From an uncultured Prevotella sp. (GTDB lineage: Bacteria; Bacteroidota; Bacteroidia; Bacteroidales; Bacteroidaceae), in NCBI GenBank assembly GCA_900543585.1, contig UQRP01000014.1, forward strand, positions 1-57,465: DNA of 57,465 bases, given 5' to 3'. The notes under the pieces were generated by a model. The model made no database searches, was not told the origin of the DNA, and saw only the letters and a list, made by a program, of their open reading frames with translations. The position numbers and the translations under genes are program-made. This document shows, in pieces, positions 7,775-16,296 of this stretch (the first letter of the stretch is position 1; each line of letters opens with the position of its first letter).

Positions 7775-9655
7775 TTACTTGCTCAACTGGTCCCAATAGG
7801 GGTTTTGCACCAGCTTGGGGTTCTTGTCGATTTCCGTCTGATGGATGGGGAACCAGTAGTAAGCCTTGCGGTAGACGCGCGTGATGTAGGGCTTGCGCTG
7901 GTAGAAGCTCGAGGCGTCCTTGCCGTCGAAGTTCATGCCGTAGAAGTCGCCCGACAGTGTGGTCTCGGCCTCCTTCCAGCGGCGCAGGTCGTCGTAGCGC
8001 GTGCCCTCGGCACAGAGCTCCACGCGGCGCTCGGCATGGATGAGCTTGCGCATGGCATCCTGGTCGGCGAGGTTGACGTGGATGTAGTTGTTGTCGGTGA
8101 CGCCGGTGGTGTACTGGCGCACGCCGGCACGCTTACGGATCTTGTTGAGATAGGTGAGTATCTCCTGGTTGCCTGGGTCGCACTCGTTGAGCGCCTCGGC
8201 ATAGCTGAGATAGGCCTCGGCCAGCCGGTAGATGATACCCGGGCGGTAGTTGTAGGAGCCCTGCTTAATGTTGTCCTTCGGATTGACGCGCTTGCGCATC
8301 AGGTAGCCGTTCTGCGGGGCGTCATGTGTGTGGTTGTTGTCGGCGCCGCCGTTGAAGAAGTTGTACTGGCGGTCCTCAGAAGGGAAGTAGGCCCCGTTGA
8401 AGTTGACCGACACATAGAAGCGCGGCTCGCGGTGGCAGTACATGTTGTAGGTGCCCTGCTTGGTGATGCAGTTGCCGTTCTCGGCCTCAAACTTGGTGCC
8501 TGAGCGATGCTCGTCGGCCGTGGAGAAGCCCGTCTCCTCATACTTCGAGTCGGGGTCGGTGATAGGCAGCCCGTTCTCCATGAAGAACGCGTCAACGAGG
8601 CTCTGGGTCACGCCGAAGCCGCCGTTGCCGCCCGAGCCGTTTGGCGTGGCGTTGCGCTCATAGTTCTGGTAGTTGACAGCCGGGCGGGCAAAGAGTATCT
8701 CGGTGTTGCCGGCATCCTCGCTCTTGAGGAATGCGTTCTCGTAGGAGAGGAAGGGGTCGATGGTGGTCTTGCCCTCGTCGGCATACTCGATGTAGAGCTT
8801 GTGGCCGGAAGCCTCGGCTTTGTCGATGAGGTCCTTACAGGCGTCGGCCGCCACGCGCCACTTGCCGGCGTCATACTGGGTGCTGAACAGGTGCTCGCCG
8901 TTGGCATTGACGAAGTTGGCGTAGTCGCTGTTGCCGTTGACCAGCGGACTGGCGTCGAACAGCAGCATGCGGGCGCGGATGGCCAAGCACATCAGTGAGG
9001 TGATGCGGCCGTATTTCTGCGACTCGCTGTAGCGGGCCGGCAATATCTTGGAGCAGGCCAGCATCTCGTCGGAGCACCACTTGATGACATCCTCGTAGGG
9101 GGTCTGCGTCTCCATCATGTCGGTAAGAGAGGCATTGACGGGCCACACGTAGTCGGGCTTGAAGGGAATGGGGCCGTAGGTGTTGGCCAGCAGGTAATAG
9201 TAGTAGGCCTGCATGAAGCGGCACTCCGTCTTCATATAGGTCATCTCACGCTCCGAGATGTCCTGGCCGGTGAGGGCGTGCGCCTTCTCGCGGAAGATGT
9301 TGGCCTCGCGGATGCGCTGCGGAAGCAGGGACCAGTAGTTGCCGTTCCAGTCGCTGGCCGGCGTCCACTCGCCCAAAATCATCGGGATAATCTGGTTGCC
9401 GAACTGCCGGTAGCGCTCAGGGATGGTGGCGTCGTCGCCAAGTATCATCCAGCCCAGGTCGAAGAGGTAACCGTCGTAGCAGTCGGGAATGGCAGAGTAG
9501 ACATTGGCGAGCCACTGCTCCACATGTGTCTTGTCATTGAACACATTCTCCATGTCCAGTTCCGTGTCCGGCTCCTTGTCGAGGAAGTCGGAGCAGGAGG
9601 AGAGGAGCGGCAGACAGGCTGCCAGTATGATAATGTATGATTTGATACTTTTCAT
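7775..9655 (-). CDS. susD: SusD/RagB-family nutrient-binding outer membrane lipoprotein
   Basis: The 626-aa protein has a lipobox LLSSC (Cys21) followed by SDFLDKEPD, the standard SusD N-terminus. The TPR-rich core is followed by the conserved RPGIIYRLAEAYLSYAEALN segment and a late ERRVELCAEGTRYDDLRRWK motif. The C-terminus ends YYWFPIHQTEIDKNPKLVQNP, the usual SusD closing sequence. SusD proteins form the lid on the SusC barrel and bind the incoming oligosaccharide. It starts 44 bases after the susC stop. The gene looks intact. Confidence 0.95.
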   Translation of the reverse strand: MKSIKSYIIILAACLPLLSSCSDFLDKEPDTELDMENVFNDKTHVEQWLANVYSAIPDCYDGYLFDLGWMILGDDATIPERYRQFGNQIIPMILGEWTPASDWNGNYWSLLPQRIREANIFREKAHALTGQDISEREMTYMKTECRFMQAYYYYLLANTYGPIPFKPDYVWPVNASLTDMMETQTPYEDVIKWCSDEMLACSKILPARYSESQKYGRITSLMCLAIRARMLLFDASPLVNGNSDYANFVNANGEHLFSTQYDAGKWRVAADACKDLIDKAEASGHKLYIEYADEGKTTIDPFLSYENAFLKSEDAGNTEILFARPAVNYQNYERNATPNGSGGNGGFGVTQSLVDAFFMENGLPITDPDSKYEETGFSTADEHRSGTKFEAENGNCITKQGTYNMYCHREPRFYVSVNFNGAYFPSEDRQYNFFNGGADNNHTHDAPQNGYLMRKRVNPKDNIKQGSYNYRPGIIYRLAEAYLSYAEALNECDPGNQEILTYLNKIRKRAGVRQYTTGVTDNNYIHVNLADQDAMRKLIHAERRVELCAEGTRYDDLRRWKEAETTLSGDFYGMNFDGKDASSFYQRKPYITRVYRKAYYWFPIHQTEIDKNPKLVQNPYWDQLSK

Positions 9656-10834
9656 GACTATTGTTTCTTATTAGATATTACCTTATTTGTTCCAGGCAAT
9701 CAGAAGGTAAGGTCCATTCCGAACATGACCGACCGCATGGACGGATACTTCAGACCGTCGGACGTGGAGAGTTCGGGGTCCCACAACTTGAATTTGGAGA
9801 GGTAGAACAGGTCGTTACCGCTCACATAGAAGCGGATGTTCTTGCCGTAAATCTTATTGGTCCAGGCCTGGGGCAGGGTGAAGCCTATCTCGATCATCTT
9901 CAGCCTGAGGAAGCTCATGTTCTTCTTCCACCAGGTGGAGGCGACGTTGTTGTTGGGGTTCTCGGTCGACGAGAGTCTCGGCCAGAACACGTTCTGCGAG
10001 GGGTTGTCCTCGGTCCAGCGGTCGTTGTAGTTGGAATAGATGTTGCCCAGCACGCCCTGTCCGCTTCCGGGGATGAAGTAGCTGTTGCCGCCGATGATGC
10101 GGTAGGCGTCGCCCGTGCCCTGGAAGAAGAAGTTGAAGTCGAAGGCCTTGTATTTCACGTTGCCGCCGAAGCCATAGACGATGCGCGGGTCTGAGGTGCC
10201 GCCGATGTAGCCCTCATCCTGGTCGGTGATGATGTTGTCGCCGTTCATATCCCTGTACTTGATGTCGCCGGGACGCACCTTGGCGCCGAGCTGCGGCTGG
10301 GGCTGTCCGGCCTTCACGTTGCCGTCGGCGTCGAAGTCGTCGGCCGTATAGAGGCCCACGGCCTGGTAGCCCCACAGCGTGTTGATGCTGCGACCGGTGA
10401 TGGAGCGGTAGGTGCCCTTGATGCTCTCGGGCTCGTCCTTCTCAATGATCTTGTTGCGGGCATAGGTGAAGTTGCCGCGGGCACTCAGCTCCAGGTCCTT
10501 GTTGATGCGCTTGTGATAGGTGACGGAGGCGTCGAGGCCATGGTTGTCCACCTTTCCGTAGTTGGCCCAGGGGCTGTTGATGTAGCCCACCTGCGTGGGT
10601 ATCGTGCTGCGCTGCATGAAGATGTTGGTGCGGTGCTCCTTGAAGAAATCCACCTGCACGTTCAGGGCGTTCCACAGGCCTATCTCCAGACCGACATTGG
10701 TCTTCACGGATGTCTCCCAGGTCAGGTCCTCCACACCGTAGTCGCCCTCCTGGATGCCGCCACGGTAATAGTCGCCCTTGTAGCCCCAGTTGTAGCCGGA
10801 GGCATTGCTGTTGATGGTCGTAATATAGGCGAAG

Positions 10835-10850
10835 CGGCGGGCGCCCGCCG
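10835..10850. repeat. 16-bp perfect palindrome at the second susC frameshift
   Basis: CGGCGGGCGCCCGCCG is its own reverse complement. The reading frame switches within it: the middle susC frame reads GGRPPLRLY across it, whereas the continuing frame reads ...ARRFAYITT. One extra C on the coding strand explains the shift. Confidence 0.75.
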
Positions 10851-12737
10851 ATATCGTCATTACCGAGCTTGCCGACTGAGGCCCTCAGCTTCAGCAGGTT
10901 GACGGTGGAACGCAGGGGAGCCATGAACTTCTCCTCGGAGATGACGTAACCCAGGGCGATAGACGGGAAGAAACCATAGCGGTGGCCCTTGGCGAAGTTC
11001 TCGGATCCGTTGTAGCCGAAGTTGAACTCACCGATGTAGCGGTTGTCGTAGGTATATGACAGACGGCCCGCAATGCCCTGTGTGCGCTTGGGCTGCACGT
11101 CGCCCCAGTCGTAGCTGCGCTGGTTGTATAGGAACAGGGCGTTGACGCTATGTTTCTTGGCGAACACGCGATCGTAAGACAGCGAGCCCTCAAGGTAGGT
11201 GCTCTGGTTGCCGTAGTTGGCACTGCTGGAATGGGAAAGGGTCTCGGTGCCGTACTTAAGGATAGAATGCACGAGGTTGCCCGAGGCGTCGCGGGAATGC
11301 GCCACGCTGTAATAGTCGGGCGTGCGGCCGCGCGTGACGAAATTCTCGCTGTAGTTGTCGAACGAGAACACCACCTTGGCTTTCAGACCGTTGAGCAGCA
11401 TCTTCAGGTCCTGCTCCACCGAGAAGAGCGACTGTATCTGCGCGTGGCCACTGCGGTAGTAACCCTGCTGCGTGCTCATGGCCCAGGGGTTGTAGCGCTC
11501 GACCGAGGCGATGGGGATGGTGCCGTCGGAATAACGCGTGGGATGGACGTAGGGCGGGGTCTCAAAGGCTTTGGCAAACACCTCGTCGGTGCTGCTGTTC
11601 GACTTGCGCAGGTTCTGCAGATAGCCGCCGATGTTGAAGCGCAGCAGGGTCGTCGGCGTGAGGTTCAGGTCAACGTTGGCGCGCATGTTGTAGCGAGTGA
11701 GCTTGCTGCCCGTGTCATAGTCGAGCGTCGGGTCGGTCTCCATGATTCCGTCCTCGTGATAGACCGAGGCCGTCAGCGAGTAGCGGAGTATCTTGGTGCC
11801 GCCCGAGACGGTGAGGTTGGCACGCGTCGAGTAGGCGTAGTCCTTCGTGATGGCGTCGAGCCAATTCACGTTAGGATAGAGGTCACGGTCGTAGCCCGTA
11901 TAGGTCTTCAGCACCTGGTCCTTGGAGAACATACCCGGATTGAGCTCATTGAGCAGGTTCATATACTCGGCGGCTCCCACAAATTTAGGCAGCTTGGTGG
12001 GTGTTTGGATGGACTGCTCCACACGGAAGTTGACTGAGGGCTTGGCCACCTCGCCGCGCTTCGTGTTGATGATAATCACGCCATTGGCGCCGCGCACACC
12101 GTACATGGCGCTTGCCGAAGCGTCCTTCAGCACGGAAAACGACTCTATCTCGGCCGGGTCGATGTCGTTAAGGCTGCGCTCGACGCCATCAATCAGGACC
12201 AGAGGTTTGCTACCGCTGCCGAACGTGGAGATACCGCGAATCCAGAAGTTGGAGTCATCATATCCGGGCTCGCCCGACGGCTTCACGGCAATGATGCCCG
12301 CCAACTGGCCGGCCAGGTTGTTGCTGAGCGAGCGTGACGAGCCCACCTGCAGGTCGCTGGGCTGGATGGTCTGGATGGAGCCGACCACCGAGAGGCGCTT
12401 CTGCGAGGCAAAGCCGGTGACCACAAGCTCCTGCAGCTCGTTCTTGTCCTCCTTCATCACGACGTTGAAGCTGATCTCCTTGCCGACGGTAATCTCCTGC
12501 TTCTTGAAGCCGACATAGGAGAACTGCATGACGCTGTTCCTGCCGGGCACGTCCAGGTAGAAATGACCGTCGACATCGGTAATGGCCGAGGCGTCGCCGC
12601 CCTTCACCCTGACATAAACGCCAATCAGCGGCTCGTTGTTCTCATCAGTTACCGTACCGCTGACCCTGATTGGAGCAGAGGCGGCCTTGGTCTGTTGCGT
12701 CCCGTGCAGCGGTGACGGCAAGGCAAAGGCAGTCATG

Positions 12738-12746
12738 CCCCCCCCC
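12738..12746 (-). repeat. G9 homopolymer in the susC signal-peptide region
   Basis: The coding strand reads ATG-GGT followed by nine G and CATGACTGCC. With nine G the signal peptide runs out of frame (GGHDCLC...). With eight G it joins GGMTAFALPS and the SusC body. Such a tract is prone to slipped-strand mispairing and also to sequencing error. Confidence 0.8.
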
Positions 12747-12893
12747 ACCCATCAGGATGCAGGATAACGCAAAGGTGCAAAGAAATGTTTGTTTCATCTG
12801 TATTGTATTATCAGTATAATCAGTTTTCTGGTTTTTCGACTTTATCAGCGGCTTTATCATCGTGGAGAAGGCTTTCACCTTTTTATATATAGC

Positions 12894-12943
12894 CGCGCGT
12901 CTGCGGTGGTCTTGATAGCACCGCGTGTCTGCGGTGGTCTTGA
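12894..12943 (-). promoter_or_regulatory. two 28-bp direct repeats with small hairpins in the susC leader
   Basis: Two copies of CGCG-Y-GTCTGCGGTGGTCTTGA start at 12894 and 12922 (28-bp period). Each contains a CCGC/GCGG stem around six bases. They lie between the susC promoter (12968-12975) and start codon (12797), so they would be transcribed in an untranslated leader of about 160 bases. Confidence 0.55.
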
Positions 12944-12967
12944 CTGCGTTGTTTTAACTTTCGGTAG

Positions 12968-12975
12968 CAAAATTA
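12968..12975 (-). promoter_or_regulatory. susC -7 box
   Basis: On the minus strand this reads TAATTTTG, matching the Bacteroidota -7 consensus TAnnTTTG. No clear TTTG -33 box is found at the right distance, as expected for a promoter that needs an activator such as the divergent SusR. Confidence 0.5.
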
Positions 12976-13121
12976 AAGAAAATCTATACACACTCTATCC
13001 GAAAGTATAAGTGAAGTAGGATACCGGTAGTAAGATGTTTTTATAACCATCTAACTATCAGTCAATTCAAATACACCATAAAAAAAAGTCAAGTAGACAA
13101 ACAAATTTAAATGAATTTGAT

Positions 13122-13129
13122 TACCTTTG
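13122..13129 (+). promoter_or_regulatory. susR -7 box
   Basis: TACCTTTG matches TAnnTTTG. It lies downstream of the ATG at 13111, which argues that translation begins at the ATG at 13156. Confidence 0.5.
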
Positions 13130-13155
13130 CATCCGATAACGTAATTATTGACAAC

Positions 13156-14811
13156 ATGAACAAGAGAATCTTCACTTTTATACTGTTTTTCCTGCTCGCC
13201 GCCACGGCGCAAGCCCAGACGCAGACCGAAAAACTTCTGAGAGGCCTTGACGAGGTATTGGCCAAGAGAAACCAGTACACGAATGAGAAGCTTCATCACA
13301 TCCAGCTGCTCAAGTCATATCTTTCCACGACACGTGACCCAAAAATGAGGCTTCAGATTTACCAGCAGCTGTACGACCAGTACTATGTACTCAACTATGA
13401 CTCGGCGGCGGCCTGTGTCAACAACTCGTACCGTCTGGCCAAAAAAATCGGAGACTCCTACTACAGTCAGCTGTCACGGCTGGAGAAAGCCGAGCTTTAT
13501 TCCATAGGCGGTCTGTACAGCGAGGCCGAGGACCTGCTCGACAGCATCGGCGACAACGGCGTTGAGCCGGCACTGCAGCTGCGCAACGACCTCGTCCGCT
13601 TCCGGCTCTACAGCTACTGGTCCAACTACTGCTCCAACGAGATCTTCTCACCCAAGTACAGCGACAGGGCCTCGGCCTATCTGCGCAAGGCCATGCCCCT
13701 CATGGACAAGCATGCGCCGCAATACGACTATTTTAAAGGGGAGTACGAAGTGTACGTGGAGAAGAACGACGCCAAGGCACGGCGCTACTACCTCAAGGCC
13801 ATCAAGCGACTGCCCAAGGCCTCGCGCTATTACGCGATGACGGCCTTTGCCTTGGCCCTCAACTACTTAGGCACCAAGGACATCCTGAACTACGAGAGAT
13901 ACCTCGTGGAGGCCAGCTGCAGCGACATCATCTGCTCGACCAAGGAGAACCTGGCGCTGCAGAACCTCGCCACCTACCTCTTCAAATACCACAAGGACCA
14001 AATCAACAATGCCGTGCGCTACATCAACATCTCCATGGACGACGCCAAGTCGTACAACGCCCGGCTGCGCATCCTCGAAATCTCACAGAAGCTGCCCACC
14101 ATCGTTTCGTCGTATGAGTCGATACTCAAGCAGCGCAACAGCATCCTCACACTCATCAATGTAGCCGTCGCCCTGCTCTCCGTACTTCTGATGTCGGCCA
14201 TCTACTACATTTTCAAGCAAAACAAGAAGATGGCCCTGCAGCGGCGGCAACTGGCCGACAACTACCAGAAACTGTCTGTGCTCAACAGCCAGCTCGGAAC
14301 CGACAACACCGAGCTGGTCAACACCAACATCAAGCGCGACCGGCTGGTGAAGCTCTACATCGACCTCTGCGCCAAATTCATCAACCGGCTGAACAACTAC
14401 ACCAAGCTGGTCAGGCGAAAGATTATCGCCAACCAGGTCAAGGAACTGCTGTCAACGGTGTCATCATCACGCCTGTCGGAGGAGGACGCAACCACCTTCC
14501 GCACCAACTTCGACAAATGCTTCCTCGCCCTCTACCCCACTTTCAAGACCGAGCTCAACGGGCTGCTCACAGACGACGGACAACTCGACGACCCCGGCGA
14601 GGACAAACTATCCAACGAGCAGCGTATCTATGCCCTTATACGCCTTGGCGTGAAAGAAAGCTCCGAGATAGCCTCCGTACTCTTCTTCTCGCCTCAGACC
14701 ATCTACAATTACCGCTCTTATGTCAAGAAAAAGGCAAAGGACAAGGAGGACTTTGACACCCAGGTGGGCAAGATCTGCGTCTCCTCATCCGGCGTGCTTC
14801 CCGGCGCGTGA
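13156..14811 (+). CDS. susR: SusR-like membrane-spanning alpha-glucan regulator (DUF6377 type)
   Basis: From ATG 13156 the product is about 551 aa. A signal peptide (FILFFLLAATAQAQ) leads into a periplasmic TPR-like helical domain (about residues 25-320). A single membrane segment follows (SILTLINVAVALLSVLLMSA), then a basic, coiled-coil linker. The cytoplasmic C-terminus has a LuxR-like helix-turn-helix: LSNEQRIYALIRLGVKESSE followed by IASVLFFSPQTIYNYRSYVK. This is the layout of Bacteroides SusR, which senses maltose or longer sugars outside the membrane and activates sus genes. It is divergent from susC with about 360 bases between starts. An upstream ATG at 13111 would lie before the -7 box and is rejected. 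Confidence 0.88.
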   Translation: MNKRIFTFILFFLLAATAQAQTQTEKLLRGLDEVLAKRNQYTNEKLHHIQLLKSYLSTTRDPKMRLQIYQQLYDQYYVLNYDSAAACVNNSYRLAKKIGDSYYSQLSRLEKAELYSIGGLYSEAEDLLDSIGDNGVEPALQLRNDLVRFRLYSYWSNYCSNEIFSPKYSDRASAYLRKAMPLMDKHAPQYDYFKGEYEVYVEKNDAKARRYYLKAIKRLPKASRYYAMTAFALALNYLGTKDILNYERYLVEASCSDIICSTKENLALQNLATYLFKYHKDQINNAVRYINISMDDAKSYNARLRILEISQKLPTIVSSYESILKQRNSILTLINVAVALLSVLLMSAIYYIFKQNKKMALQRRQLADNYQKLSVLNSQLGTDNTELVNTNIKRDRLVKLYIDLCAKFINRLNNYTKLVRRKIIANQVKELLSTVSSSRLSEEDATTFRTNFDKCFLALYPTFKTELNGLLTDDGQLDDPGEDKLSNEQRIYALIRLGVKESSEIASVLFFSPQTIYNYRSYVKKKAKDKEDFDTQVGKICVSSSGVLPGA

Positions 14812-15052
14812 CCGTCATTTCAGCCATTTCTCACCGTCAGACAACCCTCACAAGAAACCGTGGCGGCCGCTGCTGTTGACTGAAGCGGTCGCCGCAATTG
14901 AGCAAAGCTGTCACCGTTGCTCGGCAATCCAGCCATTCGGCAGTGATGCTCAAGCCATTTGCGGCAACGCAATGCCCAAAAACAAATTTTCATTACGCAA
15001 GAATTTAGTTTCTTGACGATAGAATTACGATAGAATATTGTCACGGCGGATA
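14812..15052. other. intergenic stretch after susR
   Basis: I see no gene. The sequence contains decayed-looking short repeats such as ACGATAGAAT twice near 15016-15036, just before the cvfB-like remnant. Confidence 0.4.
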
Positions 15053-15109
15053 ATGTCCGTGGAGGTGTACACCACCGTTGGTAGTGTAGTGGCCAGCCAC
15101 CAAGGCCGG

Positions 15110-15238
15110 ATTTGTAGGACTGGAGGGAGTCTTCGGCACCTTCCAAGTCTGAAGAAGGTCTTTAAGAAAGCCGTCGGCGACCTGTACAAGCACCGCATCA
15201 TCACCATCACCGACGACGTCATCAAACTCACGGAATAA
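15110..15238 (+). pseudogene. decayed 3' end of a CvfB/YitL-type S1 RNA-binding protein gene
   Basis: One frame reads EGVFGTFQV then stops (TGA near 15150). The next frame continues KKVFKKAVGDLYKHRIITI-TDDVIKLTE to TAA at 15236-15238. Joined by a one-base change, these give VFGTFQVSKKVFKKAVGDLY, which looks like the C-terminal winged-helix end of CvfB-like proteins (typically FG-x-SKK-x-FKKA-x-G-x-LYK). The codons after the break keep the G/C-rich third positions of neighbouring real genes. I recognise this by memory of the family only; the rest of the gene is absent. Confidence 0.45.
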
Positions 15239-15250
15239 CCACCGGCAAAA

Positions 15251-15281
15251 GGTGCTATATATAAAAAGGGTGCTATATATA
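15251..15281 (+). repeat. direct repeat GGTGCTATATATA just upstream of the 104-aa gene
   Basis: The 13-base unit occurs at 15251-15263 and 15269-15281, ending five bases before the ATG at 15286. It may be a promoter duplication; it is AT-rich but has no exact TAnnTTTG box. Confidence 0.4.
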
Positions 15282-15285
15282 TAAT

Positions 15286-15600
15286 ATGTGTAACAGCATC
15301 TGGCAGCGCAAGGAAGCTGAGCGACTGCATCAGATTCGCAACTCCAAGGCCCTGACCTTCCTCACACGGCTTCTCGACGTGGGACAGACACCGACACTCA
15401 ACTACTACACCCTCCTCGACCAGACCATTTCCATCGCCATCGCGCAGAACGCAAGACGCGCCATACAGATAACGCCTCCCGACATCCTTGTCGACATTCC
15501 CATGAAGCGGTTCGGGGGAAGCGACTACGATAAATACGAACTTATACGGGAAGTTGGAGAGAAGAAGACCGTCAAAGCAATAGAGAAATTCAAGAAATAG
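15286..15600 (+). CDS. 104-aa hypothetical protein, paralogue of the gene cut by the window start
   Basis: The product has no signal peptide or membrane segment and I do not recognise a family. The N-terminal half is basic and probably helical (WQRKEAERLHQIRNSKALTF); the middle has a hydrophobic ISIAIAQNARRAIQITPPDI segment; the C-terminus is charged. That it is a gene is supported by G/C-ending codons, a strong terminator just after it, and a second nearly identical 3' end at 1-63. It may be a fragment of a larger family, since a cvfB-like remnant lies directly before it. Confidence 0.55.
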   Translation: MCNSIWQRKEAERLHQIRNSKALTFLTRLLDVGQTPTLNYYTLLDQTISIAIAQNARRAIQITPPDILVDIPMKRFGGSDYDKYELIREVGEKKTVKAIEKFKK

Positions 15601-15604
15601 ATCA

Positions 15605-15641
15605 AAAAAAAGGTGGACTATCAAAATAGCCCACCTTTTTT
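15605..15641. terminator. bidirectional terminator between the 104-aa gene and the FKBP gene
   Basis: AAAAAGGTGGACTA pairs with TAGCCCACCTTTTT (one mismatch) around six bases, with A/T runs on both sides. The plus-strand gene stops at 15600 and the minus-strand gene at 15644. Confidence 0.8.
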
Positions 15642-15643
15642 AT

Positions 15644-16270
15644 TTAGATTCGCTTCTTCGCATTGAAAGTCGGCAGGCTACTGCCGGCATGACTGTAAGC
15701 CACCAACTGAATGGTGAACCGCAGCACCGAGTAAGCCGGTATGCTGCCCGATGCCGTCTCACCGTAGCCTAACGTCCAAGGGATGTAGACCTCCCACTTG
15801 TCACCGATGTGCATATACTGCAAGGCCGTGGCGAAGCCTGGAACGAGCGAGCTCACAGCAAAGTCGCTGACAGCCGCCTGACTGTCAGGCAGGTTGTAGG
15901 GGTTGTTGGTGTCGAAGACATAACCCTCTGGATACTGGGCCGTAGGTATCAGCCGACCGGTGTATCTCACGCGGACAGAGTCGGTATACAATGGGCAACC
16001 GGAGCCTGTGCCCTCGTTGAGGACATTGACAATGATATAGTCGGTCTTGCCAAGCGTCGACAGCGAACTCTCCAGACTATATTTTCTAATAATCTTCCAC
16101 GAGGCATTGCCTGCCGCCACCTTCGCCTGGGTGTCAGCATAGATGCTGTCCCAGTAAGCGGCGTTGGCTTTCTGCCACGCATCGCCGCTGTTGTCATCGT
16201 CATCAGAACATGACGCCGCCAACAACAGCATCAGCGGGCAGAGAAGAAGTGTTAAATATTTGATGTTCAT
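15644..16270 (-). CDS. FKBP-type peptidyl-prolyl isomerase lipoprotein
   Basis: The 208-aa product has a lipobox AASC (Cys21) followed by SDDDD, an acidic surface-export signal. The FKBP domain covers about residues 95-195, with VRVRYTGRLI, FAVSSLVPGFATALQYMHIG and YIPWTLGYGETASGSIPAYS, the substrate-binding core of the family. It would catalyse proline isomerisation in proteins outside the cytoplasm. It starts about 26 bases after the glyQS stop on the same strand and may be co-transcribed with it. Confidence 0.9.
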   Translation of the reverse strand: MNIKYLTLLLCPLMLLLAASCSDDDDNSGDAWQKANAAYWDSIYADTQAKVAAGNASWKIIRKYSLESSLSTLGKTDYIIVNVLNEGTGSGCPLYTDSVRVRYTGRLIPTAQYPEGYVFDTNNPYNLPDSQAAVSDFAVSSLVPGFATALQYMHIGDKWEVYIPWTLGYGETASGSIPAYSVLRFTIQLVAYSHAGSSLPTFNAKKRI

Positions 16271-16296
16271 AAATATAAGGAGTGTTTCGTAGCGAC

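Larger units (their letters stand above)
9700..12797 (-). pseudogene. susC: SusC-family TonB-dependent transporter with two frameshifts
   Basis: Three overlapping minus-strand frames together encode one SusC protein of about 1030 aa. The signal peptide starts at ATG 12797 (MKQTFLCTFALSCILMGGG); the frame then breaks in a G9 run (12738-12746, coding strand). The middle frame carries the carboxypeptidase-like domain (VSGTVTDENNEPLIGV), the SusC linker (ELQELVVTGFASQ) and the plug (PLVLIDGVERSLNDIDP, KDASASAMYGVRGANGVII). At VGKLGNDDIGG it breaks again in the palindrome 10835-10850; the rest of the barrel continues as RRFAYITTINSNASGYNWG to the C-terminal FGMDLTF. Removing one G and one C restores a full-length gene. 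This may be a real pseudogene, a phase-variable gene, or two assembly errors. Confidence 0.85.

Noticed and set aside
5265..8998. Long plus-strand frames opposite the GH27-like, SusF-like and SusD genes
   Set aside because: High G/C third positions of the real genes create open frames on the other strand; they lack signal peptides or family motifs.
13111..13155. Earlier start for the SusR-like gene
   Set aside because: The -7 box at 13122-13129 lies after that ATG, and the start at 13156 gives a clean signal peptide.
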